Source: Cauispirillum nitrogeniifigens (lineage in GTDB: Bacteria; Pseudomonadota; Alphaproteobacteria; Rhodospirillales; Rhodospirillaceae). Taken from it: a stretch of 64,000 nucleotides of DNA. Shown here in pieces: positions 35,951 through 43,924 of the stretch (the stretch's first letter is position 1; every line of letters starts with the position of its first letter). The notes under the pieces were generated by a model. The model did not search any database and was not told where the DNA came from. It saw nothing but the letters and a program-made list of their open reading frames with translations. The DNA lies in assembly GCF_049800675.1 (NCBI RefSeq), contig NZ_JBLOOT010000009.1:124001-188000 (forward strand), given 5' to 3'. Both the position numbers and the translations under genes were made by a program.

Positions 35951-36465
35951 CGGACGACCACCCTCTGCCGCAGGCGATAGGTGTCGTCACCCCGCTTGGC
36001 GAGGAGCTGGACGTCCCACTGGCCGGCCATGGGCAGGGCCGCCTCCGCCCGGTAGGTGCCCGGACCGACCGGCATCAGCCGCAGGGCGGTATCGTGGCCG
36101 GCCACCGTCGGGCGGCGGATCTCGGCCTCGACGGTGGCGCCGTCGATGGGCGCGCCCTGGGCGTCGACCATGCGCAGGGCGAAGACCGTCGGCCGCTCCG
36201 GCGCGCCGGGCTGGTCGGACAGGCGCCCGTCGGCGGTCAGCTCGACCGTCCAGCCGAGGCGATCCTGGGCCTCCTGCTCGGCGATCAGGGCGTTGTAGCT
36301 GTTGCCGCGCTCATAGGCGCTCTTCGTTTCCAGGCCGGTAAAGGTGCTGGTGGCGAAATACATCATGATCAGGTTGGCCGTCACGACGACGGCGAAACCG
36401 GCCACGAAAATGTAAGGATACCACCACCCGTCCTTGCGGGCGGTGGCGGTCCGCGCCTTGGTCAT
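35947..36465 (-). CDS. ccoH: CcoH/FixH cbb3 assembly protein
   Basis: A 172-residue FixH-family membrane protein with one N-terminal helix (WYPYIFVAGFAVVVTANLIM) and a periplasmic beta domain (ERPTVFALRMVDAQGAPIDG, GTYRAEAALPMAGQWDVQL). The family motif YERGNSYNALI follows the helix. CcoH binds early cbb3 assembly intermediates. Start 36465 has GGAGGG at the ideal distance. Its TGA stop overlaps the inferred CTG start of ccoI. Confidence 0.92.
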   Translation of the reverse strand: MTKARTATARKDGWWYPYIFVAGFAVVVTANLIMMYFATSTFTGLETKSAYERGNSYNALIAEQEAQDRLGWTVELTADGRLSDQPGAPERPTVFALRMVDAQGAPIDGATVEAEIRRPTVAGHDTALRLMPVGPGTYRAEAALPMAGQWDVQLLAKRGDDTYRLRQRVVVR

Positions 36466-36539
36466 CGTTCCCTCCCGCTCCACCGGCCCCGCGTGGGGCC
36501 GGCGGTCGATGGCATGATGCGAAATCCGGGGGCCCGGCG

Positions 36540-38027
36540 TCAGGAGCCGGGGCCGGCGAACAGGGTATCACGCTCGGCGGTTTCGCCGGTCGTCAGGTTC
36601 TCGATGGCAAACTCCAGGTCCATGGCCTTGTCGGTCACGGCGGCGCGCGGGGCGCTGACGTAGACCCGGAAGGTGCCCACGGAGTCGGGGCGCACGGTCA
36701 GGTCGGTCGTCGCCACCGGCTCCTCCTGGAAGCCTACCACGGTCATGGTGGCGCCTTCGACCCCCTGCACCGACACCCTATACGTCTGCTCCTGCGGCAG
36801 CATGTTCAGGATCTTGAACGTGTAGCCGTTGCGGATGCCGCCATCGGCCAGGGTGACGAACAGCGGGCTGCGCTCGTGCAGGACGCTGACGTCGACGCGC
36901 GCGCGGGTGATCAGGCCGAACGCCATCACCGCGGCCACCACGACCATGATGCCGGCGTAGGCGATGGTGCGGCCGCGGGCCAGGCGGTACTGGGTCGGCG
37001 TCTTCTTGGCGCGCGCCACCTGATTGGCGACACTGTCATACGTGATCAGGTCGCGCGGCAGGTTGAAGCGGTCCATTACGGTGTTGCAGGCGTCGATGCA
37101 CAGGCCGCAACCGATGCAGGCGAGCTGGCTGCCGTTGCGGATGTCGATGCCGGTGGGGCAGACCTGGACGCACAGCTGGCAGTCGACGCAGTGGCCCCGC
37201 GTCTCGAAGCTTTCCGACTTCTTGGCGAAGCCGCGCGGTTCGCCGCGCCACTTCTCGTAGGTGACGACCAGGGTGTCTTCGTCGAACATGGCGCCCTGGA
37301 AGCGCGGCCAGGGGCACATGTAGATGCACACCTGTTCCCGCGCGAAGCCGGCCAGCAGGTAGGTGAAGCCCGCCACCATCAGGGCAAAGCCCATGACGCC
37401 CCAGGTGAACTCGCCCTGGAACAGGGCCATGGTGGTCGCCGGAGCGTCGTTGAAGTAGATCACCCAGGTCCAGCCGGTGGCCAACGACAGCAGGATCCAC
37501 ACGGCGTTGGTGATGCCCTTGCGCCACACCTTGTCGACGGTCATCGGGCCGCGATCGCGCTTGATGCGCTCGTTGCGGTCGCCCTGGAAGACCCGCTCGA
37601 CCATCACGAAGACGTCGGTGAAGACGGTCTGGATGCAGGTGAAGCCGCACCACACACGGCCCAGCAGGGCGGTGACGAAGAACAGGCCGACGGCGCCGAG
37701 AATCAGCAGGCCGGTGAGGTAGTAGATTTCCTGCGGCCAGAACTCGACGCCCAGGATGTAGCCGCGCCGCCCCGACATGTCGAGAAGGATGGCCTGGTCC
37801 GGGGCGCCGGGGCCACGATCCCAGCGCAGCCACGGACCGATGAAGTAGATGCCCAGAAGGATGATCGCCGCCCAGTTCTTCAGGGTGCGGAAGTATCCCG
37901 ACACCCGCTTGGGCTGAACCTTCTTGTAGTCCTCGTAGAGCGAGCTGGAGGGCTGCTCCGGCTTCTTGCCGCCGCCGGCAGGGGACGCCCCACCGCCCGT
38001 CTTGGCGACCTTCTCCGCTACGGCCAT
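36540..38027 (-). CDS. ccoG: CcoG/RdxA/FixG cuprous-oxidase assembly ferredoxin-like protein
   Basis: A 495-residue membrane protein with about five transmembrane helices and two 4Fe-4S motifs, CVDCQLCVQVCPTGIDIRNG and CIGCGLCIDACN. A further conserved cysteine pair is in VCIYMCPWPRFQ. The C-terminal 130 residues form a periplasmic immunoglobulin-like domain. CcoG acts in reducing copper for the cbb3 catalytic site. It begins the ccoGHIS operon. The 369-bp gap upstream contains the ccoP terminator; a partial FNR-like site (TTGAC-N4-CGCAA) lies near 38198. Confidence 0.95.
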   Translation of the reverse strand: MAVAEKVAKTGGGASPAGGGKKPEQPSSSLYEDYKKVQPKRVSGYFRTLKNWAAIILLGIYFIGPWLRWDRGPGAPDQAILLDMSGRRGYILGVEFWPQEIYYLTGLLILGAVGLFFVTALLGRVWCGFTCIQTVFTDVFVMVERVFQGDRNERIKRDRGPMTVDKVWRKGITNAVWILLSLATGWTWVIYFNDAPATTMALFQGEFTWGVMGFALMVAGFTYLLAGFAREQVCIYMCPWPRFQGAMFDEDTLVVTYEKWRGEPRGFAKKSESFETRGHCVDCQLCVQVCPTGIDIRNGSQLACIGCGLCIDACNTVMDRFNLPRDLITYDSVANQVARAKKTPTQYRLARGRTIAYAGIMVVVAAVMAFGLITRARVDVSVLHERSPLFVTLADGGIRNGYTFKILNMLPQEQTYRVSVQGVEGATMTVVGFQEEPVATTDLTVRPDSVGTFRVYVSAPRAAVTDKAMDLEFAIENLTTGETAERDTLFAGPGS

Positions 38028-38312
38028 GTCCCGACCTTTCCCTGGTTGTCGTGCGGCCCTCCGCCGACCGCCATGGTTGACGCGGTCGCGCGTGCCTTAC
38101 CCGATTTCGGGAGGTGCGGCCTCGGGACCTTTGACCCCTGGGCTACGCCACCCGAAAACTAGGATCTGCTTATAGATTTGGCAAGGCGAAGCGCACATTG
38201 ACAATGCGCAATGCGTCGCCCGTTCACGGGGCGGTGGCGGCGCGTTTGGAGGCGTTTTGCCGCGCTCCGCCGGGGATCGGCCCGGGTCATGCGGTTCCTG
38301 CATGGCTGGTGC

Positions 38313-38355
38313 TGAAAAACCGAAACCGCCCGTGCCGGGGGGCACGGGCGGTTCG
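38313..38355 (-). terminator. intrinsic terminator of ccoNOQP
   Basis: On the minus strand GAACCGCCCGTGCC and GGCACGGGCGGTTTCG form a long GC stem followed by GTTTTTC. It lies about 45 bases after the ccoP stop and separates ccoNOQP from ccoG. Confidence 0.88.
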
Positions 38356-38396
38356 GAGCATGACAGGACCGTCGGGACGGCGACCCAAGAGCCGTC

Positions 38397-39284
38397 TTAC
38401 TGACCGCCACCCAGGGAGTGGACGTACAGAGTCAGCATCTTGATGTCGGTGGCCTTCAGGCGGCCGCCCCACGCCGGCATGACGCTGTGCTTGGGGTTGC
38501 GCACCTGGGCGGCGATCTCCTCGACAGACATCTGCTGACCGGGCGCGGCATACAGCCACACCTTGTCACCCAGGGCCGGGGCACCCATCGCCGGGTTGCC
38601 GTCGGAGACCGGGTTGGCGCCGTCGGAGGAATGGCACGCCGCGCACTGCTCGACGAACACTTCCTGGCCGCGACCCTCGGCCACGGTGCCTTCGGACATG
38701 CCCTTCACGTACTGAGCCACAGCGGTGATGTCGCTGGCCTCCATGAAGTCGCCGTAGCGCGGCATTTCCGACAGACGGGTATCGGCCGACAGGTCGGACC
38801 GGATGCCGTTGGTGAGGGTGTACTCGATCGACTCAAGATCACCGCCCCAGATCCAGCTGTCGTCAGCCAGGGTCGGGTAGCCAAACGCACCCGCGCCGCC
38901 GGACTGGTGGCAGGGGACGCAGTTTTCCTTGAACAGCACGGCGCCGCCGGCCCGGGCGTAGTTCGCCAGGTCGGCATTGGCCGCGATCTCGGTCACGCTC
39001 AGCGAGCCCAGACCGTCGATGCGCGCACCATGGGCGGCACGCGCCTGATCCAGTTCGCCTTCCAGCGCGGCACGCGAGCTGTAGCCGAACATGCCCTGGG
39101 TATAGCCGGTGGCGGTCGGCCAGGCCGGGTACACGACCCAGTAGCCGATGGACCACAGGATGCAAACATAGAACACGTAGACCCACCACTTGGGCAGCGG
39201 GGTATTGAGTTCCTTAATACCGTCCCACTCATGACCGGTCGTAGACTGGCCCGAAATGGCGTCCTTTTCAGGGGTGCCCGCCAT
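38397..39284 (-). CDS. ccoP: cbb3 oxidase di-haem subunit CcoP
   Basis: A 295-residue membrane-anchored di-haem cytochrome c. One N-terminal helix (WWVYVFYVCILWSIGYWVVY) is followed by two c-type haem sites, CVPCH (Cys122-His126) and CAACH (Cys214-His218), each with downstream methionines (EMPRYGDFM, VMPAWGG). It delivers electrons to CcoO/CcoN. It overlaps ccoQ by 17 bases. Confidence 0.97.
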   Translation of the reverse strand: MAGTPEKDAISGQSTTGHEWDGIKELNTPLPKWWVYVFYVCILWSIGYWVVYPAWPTATGYTQGMFGYSSRAALEGELDQARAAHGARIDGLGSLSVTEIAANADLANYARAGGAVLFKENCVPCHQSGGAGAFGYPTLADDSWIWGGDLESIEYTLTNGIRSDLSADTRLSEMPRYGDFMEASDITAVAQYVKGMSEGTVAEGRGQEVFVEQCAACHSSDGANPVSDGNPAMGAPALGDKVWLYAAPGQQMSVEEIAAQVRNPKHSVMPAWGGRLKATDIKMLTLYVHSLGGGQ

Positions 39285-39453
39285 CTTTTCGCTCCTCGTT
39301 CTCGTCGTCCCTCAGGGGAATCATCGCGTCGTCGGCGAACCGGTCCTTGTTACGCGGCCGGTACGCCCAGACGATGATCCCGAGGAAGAAGATCATCAGC
39401 CACAAGCCCCAGAACTGGCGGAGGAAGGCGGCGATTTCGGTCATGGTTTCCAT
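39268..39453 (-). CDS. ccoQ: cbb3 oxidase small subunit CcoQ
   Basis: A 61-residue protein with one membrane helix (GLWLMIFFLGIIVWAYRP) followed by a charged tail (NKDRFADDAMIPLRDDE), the standard CcoQ/FixQ form. It stabilises the CcoP-CcoNO interaction. Starts at 39453 or 39444 are possible. It lies between ccoO and ccoP as expected. Confidence 0.93.
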   Translation of the reverse strand: METMTEIAAFLRQFWGLWLMIFFLGIIVWAYRPRNKDRFADDAMIPLRDDENEERKDGGHP

Positions 39454-39524
39454 GGATGGTCTCTAAGCTATCCGTGTCGTCAGCCGAAAACGCCAACCTG
39501 TCCCTTGTCCACCAGCGTCAAGCC

Positions 39525-40271
39525 TTAGCGGTACAGACCGCTGGCCTCACGCGCCTGGGGCGAGTCGAACTCCGTGAAGTCCACCATCGTGCCCATGACC
39601 TGCAAGTAGGCGACCAGGGCATCCATTTCGGTGAGCTTCTCGGCGTCGCCATCGAAGGCGCCAACGCGGGCCTTCGGATAGCGGGACAGCAGACCCTCGT
39701 GATCGCCATTCGGGTCGGCCTGCGCCTTGAGATCTTCAAGAGCGAGTTCGATCTGCTCGTCGGTGTAGGGCACGCGCACCATGCGCAGGGTGCGCAGGTG
39801 ATCGGCCGCGTCGGCGAACTTGAGTTCCCGCATCAGATGCGGGTAGCCCGGCATGATCGATTCCGGCACCACGGCGCGCGGGTCGATCAGGTGACGCATG
39901 TGCCACTCGTCGGAGTACTTGCCGCCGACGCGGGCCAGATCCGGGCCGGTACGCTTGGAACCCCACTGGAAGGGGTGGTCGTACTGGGACTCGGCAGCCA
40001 GGGAGTAGTGACCGTAACGCTCCACTTCGTCGCGGAACGGACGGATCATCTGGCTGTGGCAGTTGTAGCAGCCCTCGCGGATGTAGATGTTGCGGCCGGC
40101 CAGCTCCAGCGGAGAGTACGGACGAACGCCCTTCACCTTCTCGATGGTGCTTTCCAGAGCGAACAGCGGAACGATCTCGATGATGCCACCGATGATGATC
40201 GTGACGAAGATGCCGAGAGTCAGAAGGAGAACGTTCGTCTCCATCTTCTCGTGCTTTTTGACCAGACTCAT
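39525..40271 (-). CDS. ccoO: cbb3 oxidase mono-haem subunit CcoO
   Basis: A 248-residue membrane-bound cytochrome c with an N-terminal helix (VLLLTLGIFVTIIIGGIIEI). The haem site is GCYNCHSQM (Cys68, Cys71, His72), and a conserved MPGYPHL supplies the axial methionine. The sequence matches FixO/CcoO throughout. It follows ccoN by 18 bases. Confidence 0.97.
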   Translation of the reverse strand: MSLVKKHEKMETNVLLLTLGIFVTIIIGGIIEIVPLFALESTIEKVKGVRPYSPLELAGRNIYIREGCYNCHSQMIRPFRDEVERYGHYSLAAESQYDHPFQWGSKRTGPDLARVGGKYSDEWHMRHLIDPRAVVPESIMPGYPHLMRELKFADAADHLRTLRMVRVPYTDEQIELALEDLKAQADPNGDHEGLLSRYPKARVGAFDGDAEKLTEMDALVAYLQVMGTMVDFTEFDSPQAREASGLYR

Positions 40272-40289
40272 TGTCCTGTCTCCCCCGGA

Positions 40290-41768
40290 TTAGCGCCGAG
40301 CGCCGAGCGCGACGGCTTCGGGCGACTCGTAGGGCTCTTCCTCACGGATGTCGCCCTTGATCGTGCGGTACATGTTGTACGCCATGATCAGGCCACCGAT
40401 GACGAAGAGCGCACCGCCGGCGGCGCGGATGACGTAGTAGGGATGCATCGCTTCCACGGTCTCGATGAACGAGTACTGGAGGAAGCCCATCTCGTCATAC
40501 GCACGCCACATCAGGCCCTGCATGATGCCCGAGATCCACATCGCGGTGATGTAGAGCACGATGCCGATGGTGGCGATCCAGAAGTGCATGGAGACCAGGC
40601 GCATGGAGTACAGCGACTTGCGGCCCCACAGGACGGGGATCAGGTAGTACATGGAGCCGAAGGAGACGAACGCCACCCAGCCCAGGGCACCCGAGTGCAC
40701 GTGGCCGACGGTCCAGTCGGTGTAGTGCGACAGGGAGTTCACGGCCTTGATGGACATCATCGGACCTTCGAAGGTCGACATGCCGTAGAAGGCGACCGAG
40801 GCGACCAGGAAGCGGATGACCGGGTCGGTGCGCAGCTTTTCCCACGCGCCGGACAGGGTCATGATGCCGTTGATCATGCCGCCCCAGGAGGGCATCCACA
40901 GCATCACCGAGAAGGTCATGCCCAGGGTCTGCGCCCAGTCGGGCAGGGCGGTGTAGTGCAGGTGGTGCGGACCGGCCCAGATGTACAGGAAGATCAGCGC
41001 CCAGAAGTGCACGATCGACAGGCGGTAGGAGTACACCGGACGCTCGGCGCGCTTGGGGATGAAGTAGTACATCATGCCCAGGAAGCCGGCGGTCAGGAAG
41101 AAGCCCACCGCGTTGTGGCCGTACCACCACTGGATCATGGCGCTCTGCACGCCAGCCCACATGGGATAGGACTTGGCACCGAACAGCGACACCGGAATGG
41201 CCAGGTTGTTGCCCAGGTGCAGCATGGCGATGGTGACGATGAACGCCAGCAGGAACCAGTTCGCCACGTAGATGTGCGGCTCACGGCGCTTGATCAGCGT
41301 GCCGACGAAGGTGGTCAGGTAGACGACCCAGATGACGGTCAGGAACAGGTCGACGAACCACTCCGGCTCGGCGTACTCCTGACCCGAGGTGATGCCCAGG
41401 ACGTAGCCCAGGGCGGCCATGACGATGAACGCCTGGTAGCCCCAGAAAATGATGTTCCCGGTGACGTTGCCGCCCCACAGGCTGGCCCGGCAGGTCCGCT
41501 GCACGATGTACAGCGAGGAGCCGATGAGAATGTTGCCGCCGAAGGCGAAGATCACCGCGGACGTGTGAACCGGACGCAGACGCCCGAAGGTCGTCCATTC
41601 CAGGTCCAGGTTCAGAAACGGAAAAGCAAGCTGCCAGGCGATGAAGTCGCCCGCCAGGAAGCCAACGACGCCCCAGAACATCGCCGCGACGACGAACATC
41701 CGGATCACGCCGTTGTTATAGGCGGTAGTATCCGCCTGCGCGCCGTGCGCCATGGTCGCTTGGGTCAT
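40290..41768 (-). CDS. ccoN: cbb3 oxidase catalytic subunit CcoN
   Basis: A 492-residue haem-copper oxidase catalytic subunit with 12 membrane helices. Conserved histidines lie in RPVHTSAVIFAFGGN (low-spin haem), WWYGHNAVGFFLT (CuB His with the crosslinked Tyr in the next helix), GPHHLHYTALPDW and VGHVHSGALGWVAF. This is the terminal oxidase for respiration at very low oxygen. ATG 41768 has an AGGAGGGG Shine-Dalgarno; the longer frame to 41921 is not needed. Its FNR-type promoter lies at about 41974-42022 with a 200-nt leader. Confidence 0.98.
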   Translation of the reverse strand: MTQATMAHGAQADTTAYNNGVIRMFVVAAMFWGVVGFLAGDFIAWQLAFPFLNLDLEWTTFGRLRPVHTSAVIFAFGGNILIGSSLYIVQRTCRASLWGGNVTGNIIFWGYQAFIVMAALGYVLGITSGQEYAEPEWFVDLFLTVIWVVYLTTFVGTLIKRREPHIYVANWFLLAFIVTIAMLHLGNNLAIPVSLFGAKSYPMWAGVQSAMIQWWYGHNAVGFFLTAGFLGMMYYFIPKRAERPVYSYRLSIVHFWALIFLYIWAGPHHLHYTALPDWAQTLGMTFSVMLWMPSWGGMINGIMTLSGAWEKLRTDPVIRFLVASVAFYGMSTFEGPMMSIKAVNSLSHYTDWTVGHVHSGALGWVAFVSFGSMYYLIPVLWGRKSLYSMRLVSMHFWIATIGIVLYITAMWISGIMQGLMWRAYDEMGFLQYSFIETVEAMHPYYVIRAAGGALFVIGGLIMAYNMYRTIKGDIREEEPYESPEAVALGARR

Positions 41769-41886
41769 GACCCCTCCTGTATCGACCAGAAAACTCCCAA
41801 ACCAGGGCCCTTTCCGGGCCCCTTGTTCCGCCCCTACCCCGGCCAGGCCGGTTTCCCCGAGGAACGGAAACATGCTCGCGACGCAT

Positions 41887-41923
41887 GCATGGGGACGGCC
41901 GGAACGGCCAGACGCGCCCATGC
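41887..41923 (-). promoter_or_regulatory. stem-loop in the ccoN leader
   Basis: GCATGGG (41887-41893) pairs with CCCATGC (41917-41923), enclosing an inner GGCC/GGCC pairing. It lies within the predicted 5' untranslated leader of ccoNOQP. Function unknown. Confidence 0.4.
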
Positions 41924-41980
41924 ACTACAGCCATGCAATGGACACACTGGTGCCACTTGCATGCCGCCGCAGGCTCGCGC

Positions 41981-42022
41981 ACTATGCCCAAGCCGCCGCA
42001 TCGCGCCATTGATCTATATCAA
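41981..42022 (-). promoter_or_regulatory. FNR/FixK-dependent promoter of ccoNOQP
   Basis: TTGATCTATATCAA (42009-42022) is a perfect TTGAT-N4-ATCAA anaerobox. On the minus strand a CATAGT -10 hexamer (41986-41981) follows after exactly 22 bp, putting the inferred start at 41974 and the box centre at -41.5, the classic class II FNR position. The next gene on this strand is ccoN. Confidence 0.8.
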
Positions 42023-42034
42023 TCGCGGCCGATT

Positions 42035-42052
42035 ATCCAAGAAAATTTGGAT
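42035..42052. promoter_or_regulatory. dyad ATCCAA-N6-TTGGAT upstream of the FNR box
   Basis: ATCCAAGAAAATTTGGAT is a 6-6-6 inverted repeat 13 bp from the FNR box, in the AT-rich divergent region between ccoN and the rRNA methyltransferase gene. It could be a second regulator site; no known motif is recognised. The rest of the 422-bp gap is leader sequence of ccoN. Confidence 0.3.
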
Positions 42053-42190
42053 TTGATGATGTTGCGGCGCACATCTGATTTTCGTGTTTAACGGGTGCGT
42101 GCATCCGGTCCCGTCGGACCGCCCGCCGCCGCCCTGTCCGGCCCCGGACATCGGTCCAGCCAAGTCCCAGCCAGCCCCAAAAGGTGTCTC

Positions 42191-43396
42191 GTGAGCAATA
42201 TCGAAGCGGTCCCCGCCCTGCCCGTCGTCCATGTCCAGAAGGGCCGCTCCGGCCGCGCCCGGCGGGGTCATCCGTGGCTGTTCTCCAACGAGATCGACAT
42301 GACCCCGCAGACCAAGGCGCTGCCGGCCGGCGCGCTGGTGGTGGTCCAGGACGCCGGCGGCGAGAGGCTGGGCGTCGGCACCTTCAACGCCCATTCGCTG
42401 ATCGCCGTGCGCCTGCTGGCGCGCGACCCGGCGACGGTGATCGACACCGCCTTCCTGGCCGCCCGGCTGCGCGCCGCCCTGGCCCTGCGCGAGGCGCTGT
42501 TCCCCACCCCCCATTACCGCCTGGTGCATTCCGAGGCCGACGGCCTGCCCGGCCTGATCATCGACCGCTACGGCGACGTGGTGACGGTGCAGGCCAACAC
42601 CGCCGGCATGGATGCGCTGCTGCCGCAGATCCTCGACGCGCTGGAGGAGGTGCTGGCCCCGCGCGCCATCGTGCTGCGCAACGACAGCCCGGTGCGCGGG
42701 CTGGAGGGCCTGGAGCAGGGCCATTCCGTCGCCCGAGGCACCCTGGAGGGGCCGGTCGAGTTGGTGGAGAACGGGGTGCGCTTCCTGGCCGACCTCACCG
42801 GCGGCCAGAAGACCGGCTGGTTCTATGACCAGCGGCCCAACCGCGCCTTCGTCGCCGCGCTGGCCAAGGGCCGCAGCGTCATCGACGTGTTCAGCTACGC
42901 CGGCGGCTTCGGCCTGACCTGCCTGGCCGGCGGAGCATCGTCGGCCCTGCTGGTGGACCGCGCGAGCGACCCGCTGGACCTGGCGACCCGCGCCGCCGCC
43001 CTCAACGGTTTCGCCGACCGCCTGGAGACGCGCGCCGGCGACGGCTTCAAGACCCTGGAGGCCCTGGGCCGCGACGGCGCCCGCTTCGGCGTGGTGGTGG
43101 CCGACCCGCCGGCCTTCGTCAAAAGCAAGAAGGATCTGGCGGCCGGGGCCAAGGGCTACCGCAAGATGGCGCGCCTGGCAGCCGCCGTGGTCGAACCCGG
43201 CGGCTTCCTGCTGTGCGGCTCGTGCTCCCACCACATGAGCAGCGAGCTGTTCCACGAGGAAGTGACCCGCGGCATCGGGCTGGCCGGCCGCACCGGGCGC
43301 ATCCTCTACGCCCACGGCGCCGGGGCCGACCATCCGGTGCATCCGGCCCTGCCGGAAAGCGCCTATCTCAAGGTGCTGGTGATGCAGCTCGACTAA
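42191..43396 (+). CDS. RlmI-type 23S rRNA cytosine-C5 methyltransferase
   Basis: A 401-residue class I rRNA methyltransferase of the RlmI/RlmK-like group. The N-terminal PUA domain (GRARRGHPWLFSNEID) is followed by an EEHEAD domain and a Rossmann core with motif I VIDVFSYAGGFGLTCL. Motif IV is VVADPPAFVKSKKDL, and GGQKTGWFYDQRPNR is highly conserved. E. coli RlmI makes m5C1962. The start is GTG at 42191 (SNIEAV follows) with AAAGGTG upstream; no ATG lies closer than residue 35. A separate target base cannot be excluded. Confidence 0.87.
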   Translation: MSNIEAVPALPVVHVQKGRSGRARRGHPWLFSNEIDMTPQTKALPAGALVVVQDAGGERLGVGTFNAHSLIAVRLLARDPATVIDTAFLAARLRAALALREALFPTPHYRLVHSEADGLPGLIIDRYGDVVTVQANTAGMDALLPQILDALEEVLAPRAIVLRNDSPVRGLEGLEQGHSVARGTLEGPVELVENGVRFLADLTGGQKTGWFYDQRPNRAFVAALAKGRSVIDVFSYAGGFGLTCLAGGASSALLVDRASDPLDLATRAAALNGFADRLETRAGDGFKTLEALGRDGARFGVVVADPPAFVKSKKDLAAGAKGYRKMARLAAAVVEPGGFLLCGSCSHHMSSELFHEEVTRGIGLAGRTGRILYAHGAGADHPVHPALPESAYLKVLVMQLD

Positions 43397-43408
43397 GGGG
43401 GTGCCGCC

Positions 43409-43915
43409 ATGCTCCGCGTCGTCCTGGTCCCCATCGACGCCCGCCTGGCCGAAGCCCTGGAGGCCGGGCCGGAGGCTTTCGCCGCGCGCATGGGGCCGCG
43501 CCTGGGCGAGGTCGCCGACCTCGCCGCCCAGGCGGTGCGCCGGTCCCTGGCCCTGCCGGCGGCCCGGCCGCCGCGCTGGGGCGGGTTCCTGGCCATGAGC
43601 CCGGCGACGGCCGGCATCGTCGGCGCCTGCGCCCTCATCGGCCCGCCCGAGACCGCCGACGGCATGGTGGAGATGACGGTGTGGACCTTCCCGCCGTTCG
43701 AGCGGCGGGGCTTCGCCACCGCCATGGCCGCCGGCCTGATGGCCCGGGCCAAGGACGCCCCGGAGGTCCGCCGCGTCATCGCCCACACCCCGCCCGGCGA
43801 AACGCCCTCGGCCCGCATCCTGCGCGGCCTCGGGCTCGATCAGGTGGGCGAGTCGGCGGGGCCGGACGGCCGTCCGGCGTGGCGCTGGGAGTGGGTCCGC
43901 ACGACCTTCGCCTGA
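43409..43915 (+). CDS. GNAT-family N-acetyltransferase
   Basis: A 168-residue GNAT-fold protein. The acetyl-CoA pyrophosphate loop region reads PPFERRGFATAMAAGLMARA (R/QxxGxA-type), preceded by the beta strand MVEMTVWTF. The C-terminal strands (RRVIAHTPPGETPSARILRGLGL) resemble small GNAT enzymes that modify amino groups. Substrate unknown. It lies 12 bases after the rRNA methyltransferase gene on the same strand and is convergent with the histidine kinase. Confidence 0.75.
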   Translation: MLRVVLVPIDARLAEALEAGPEAFAARMGPRLGEVADLAAQAVRRSLALPAARPPRWGGFLAMSPATAGIVGACALIGPPETADGMVEMTVWTFPPFERRGFATAMAAGLMARAKDAPEVRRVIAHTPPGETPSARILRGLGLDQVGESAGPDGRPAWRWEWVRTTFA

Positions 43916-43924
43916 GGGATGCCC

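Noticed and set aside
38190..38215. Second FNR box upstream of ccoG
   Set aside because: TTGAC-N4-CGCAA matches only one half-site well; ccoG may share other control, but the site is too weak to call.
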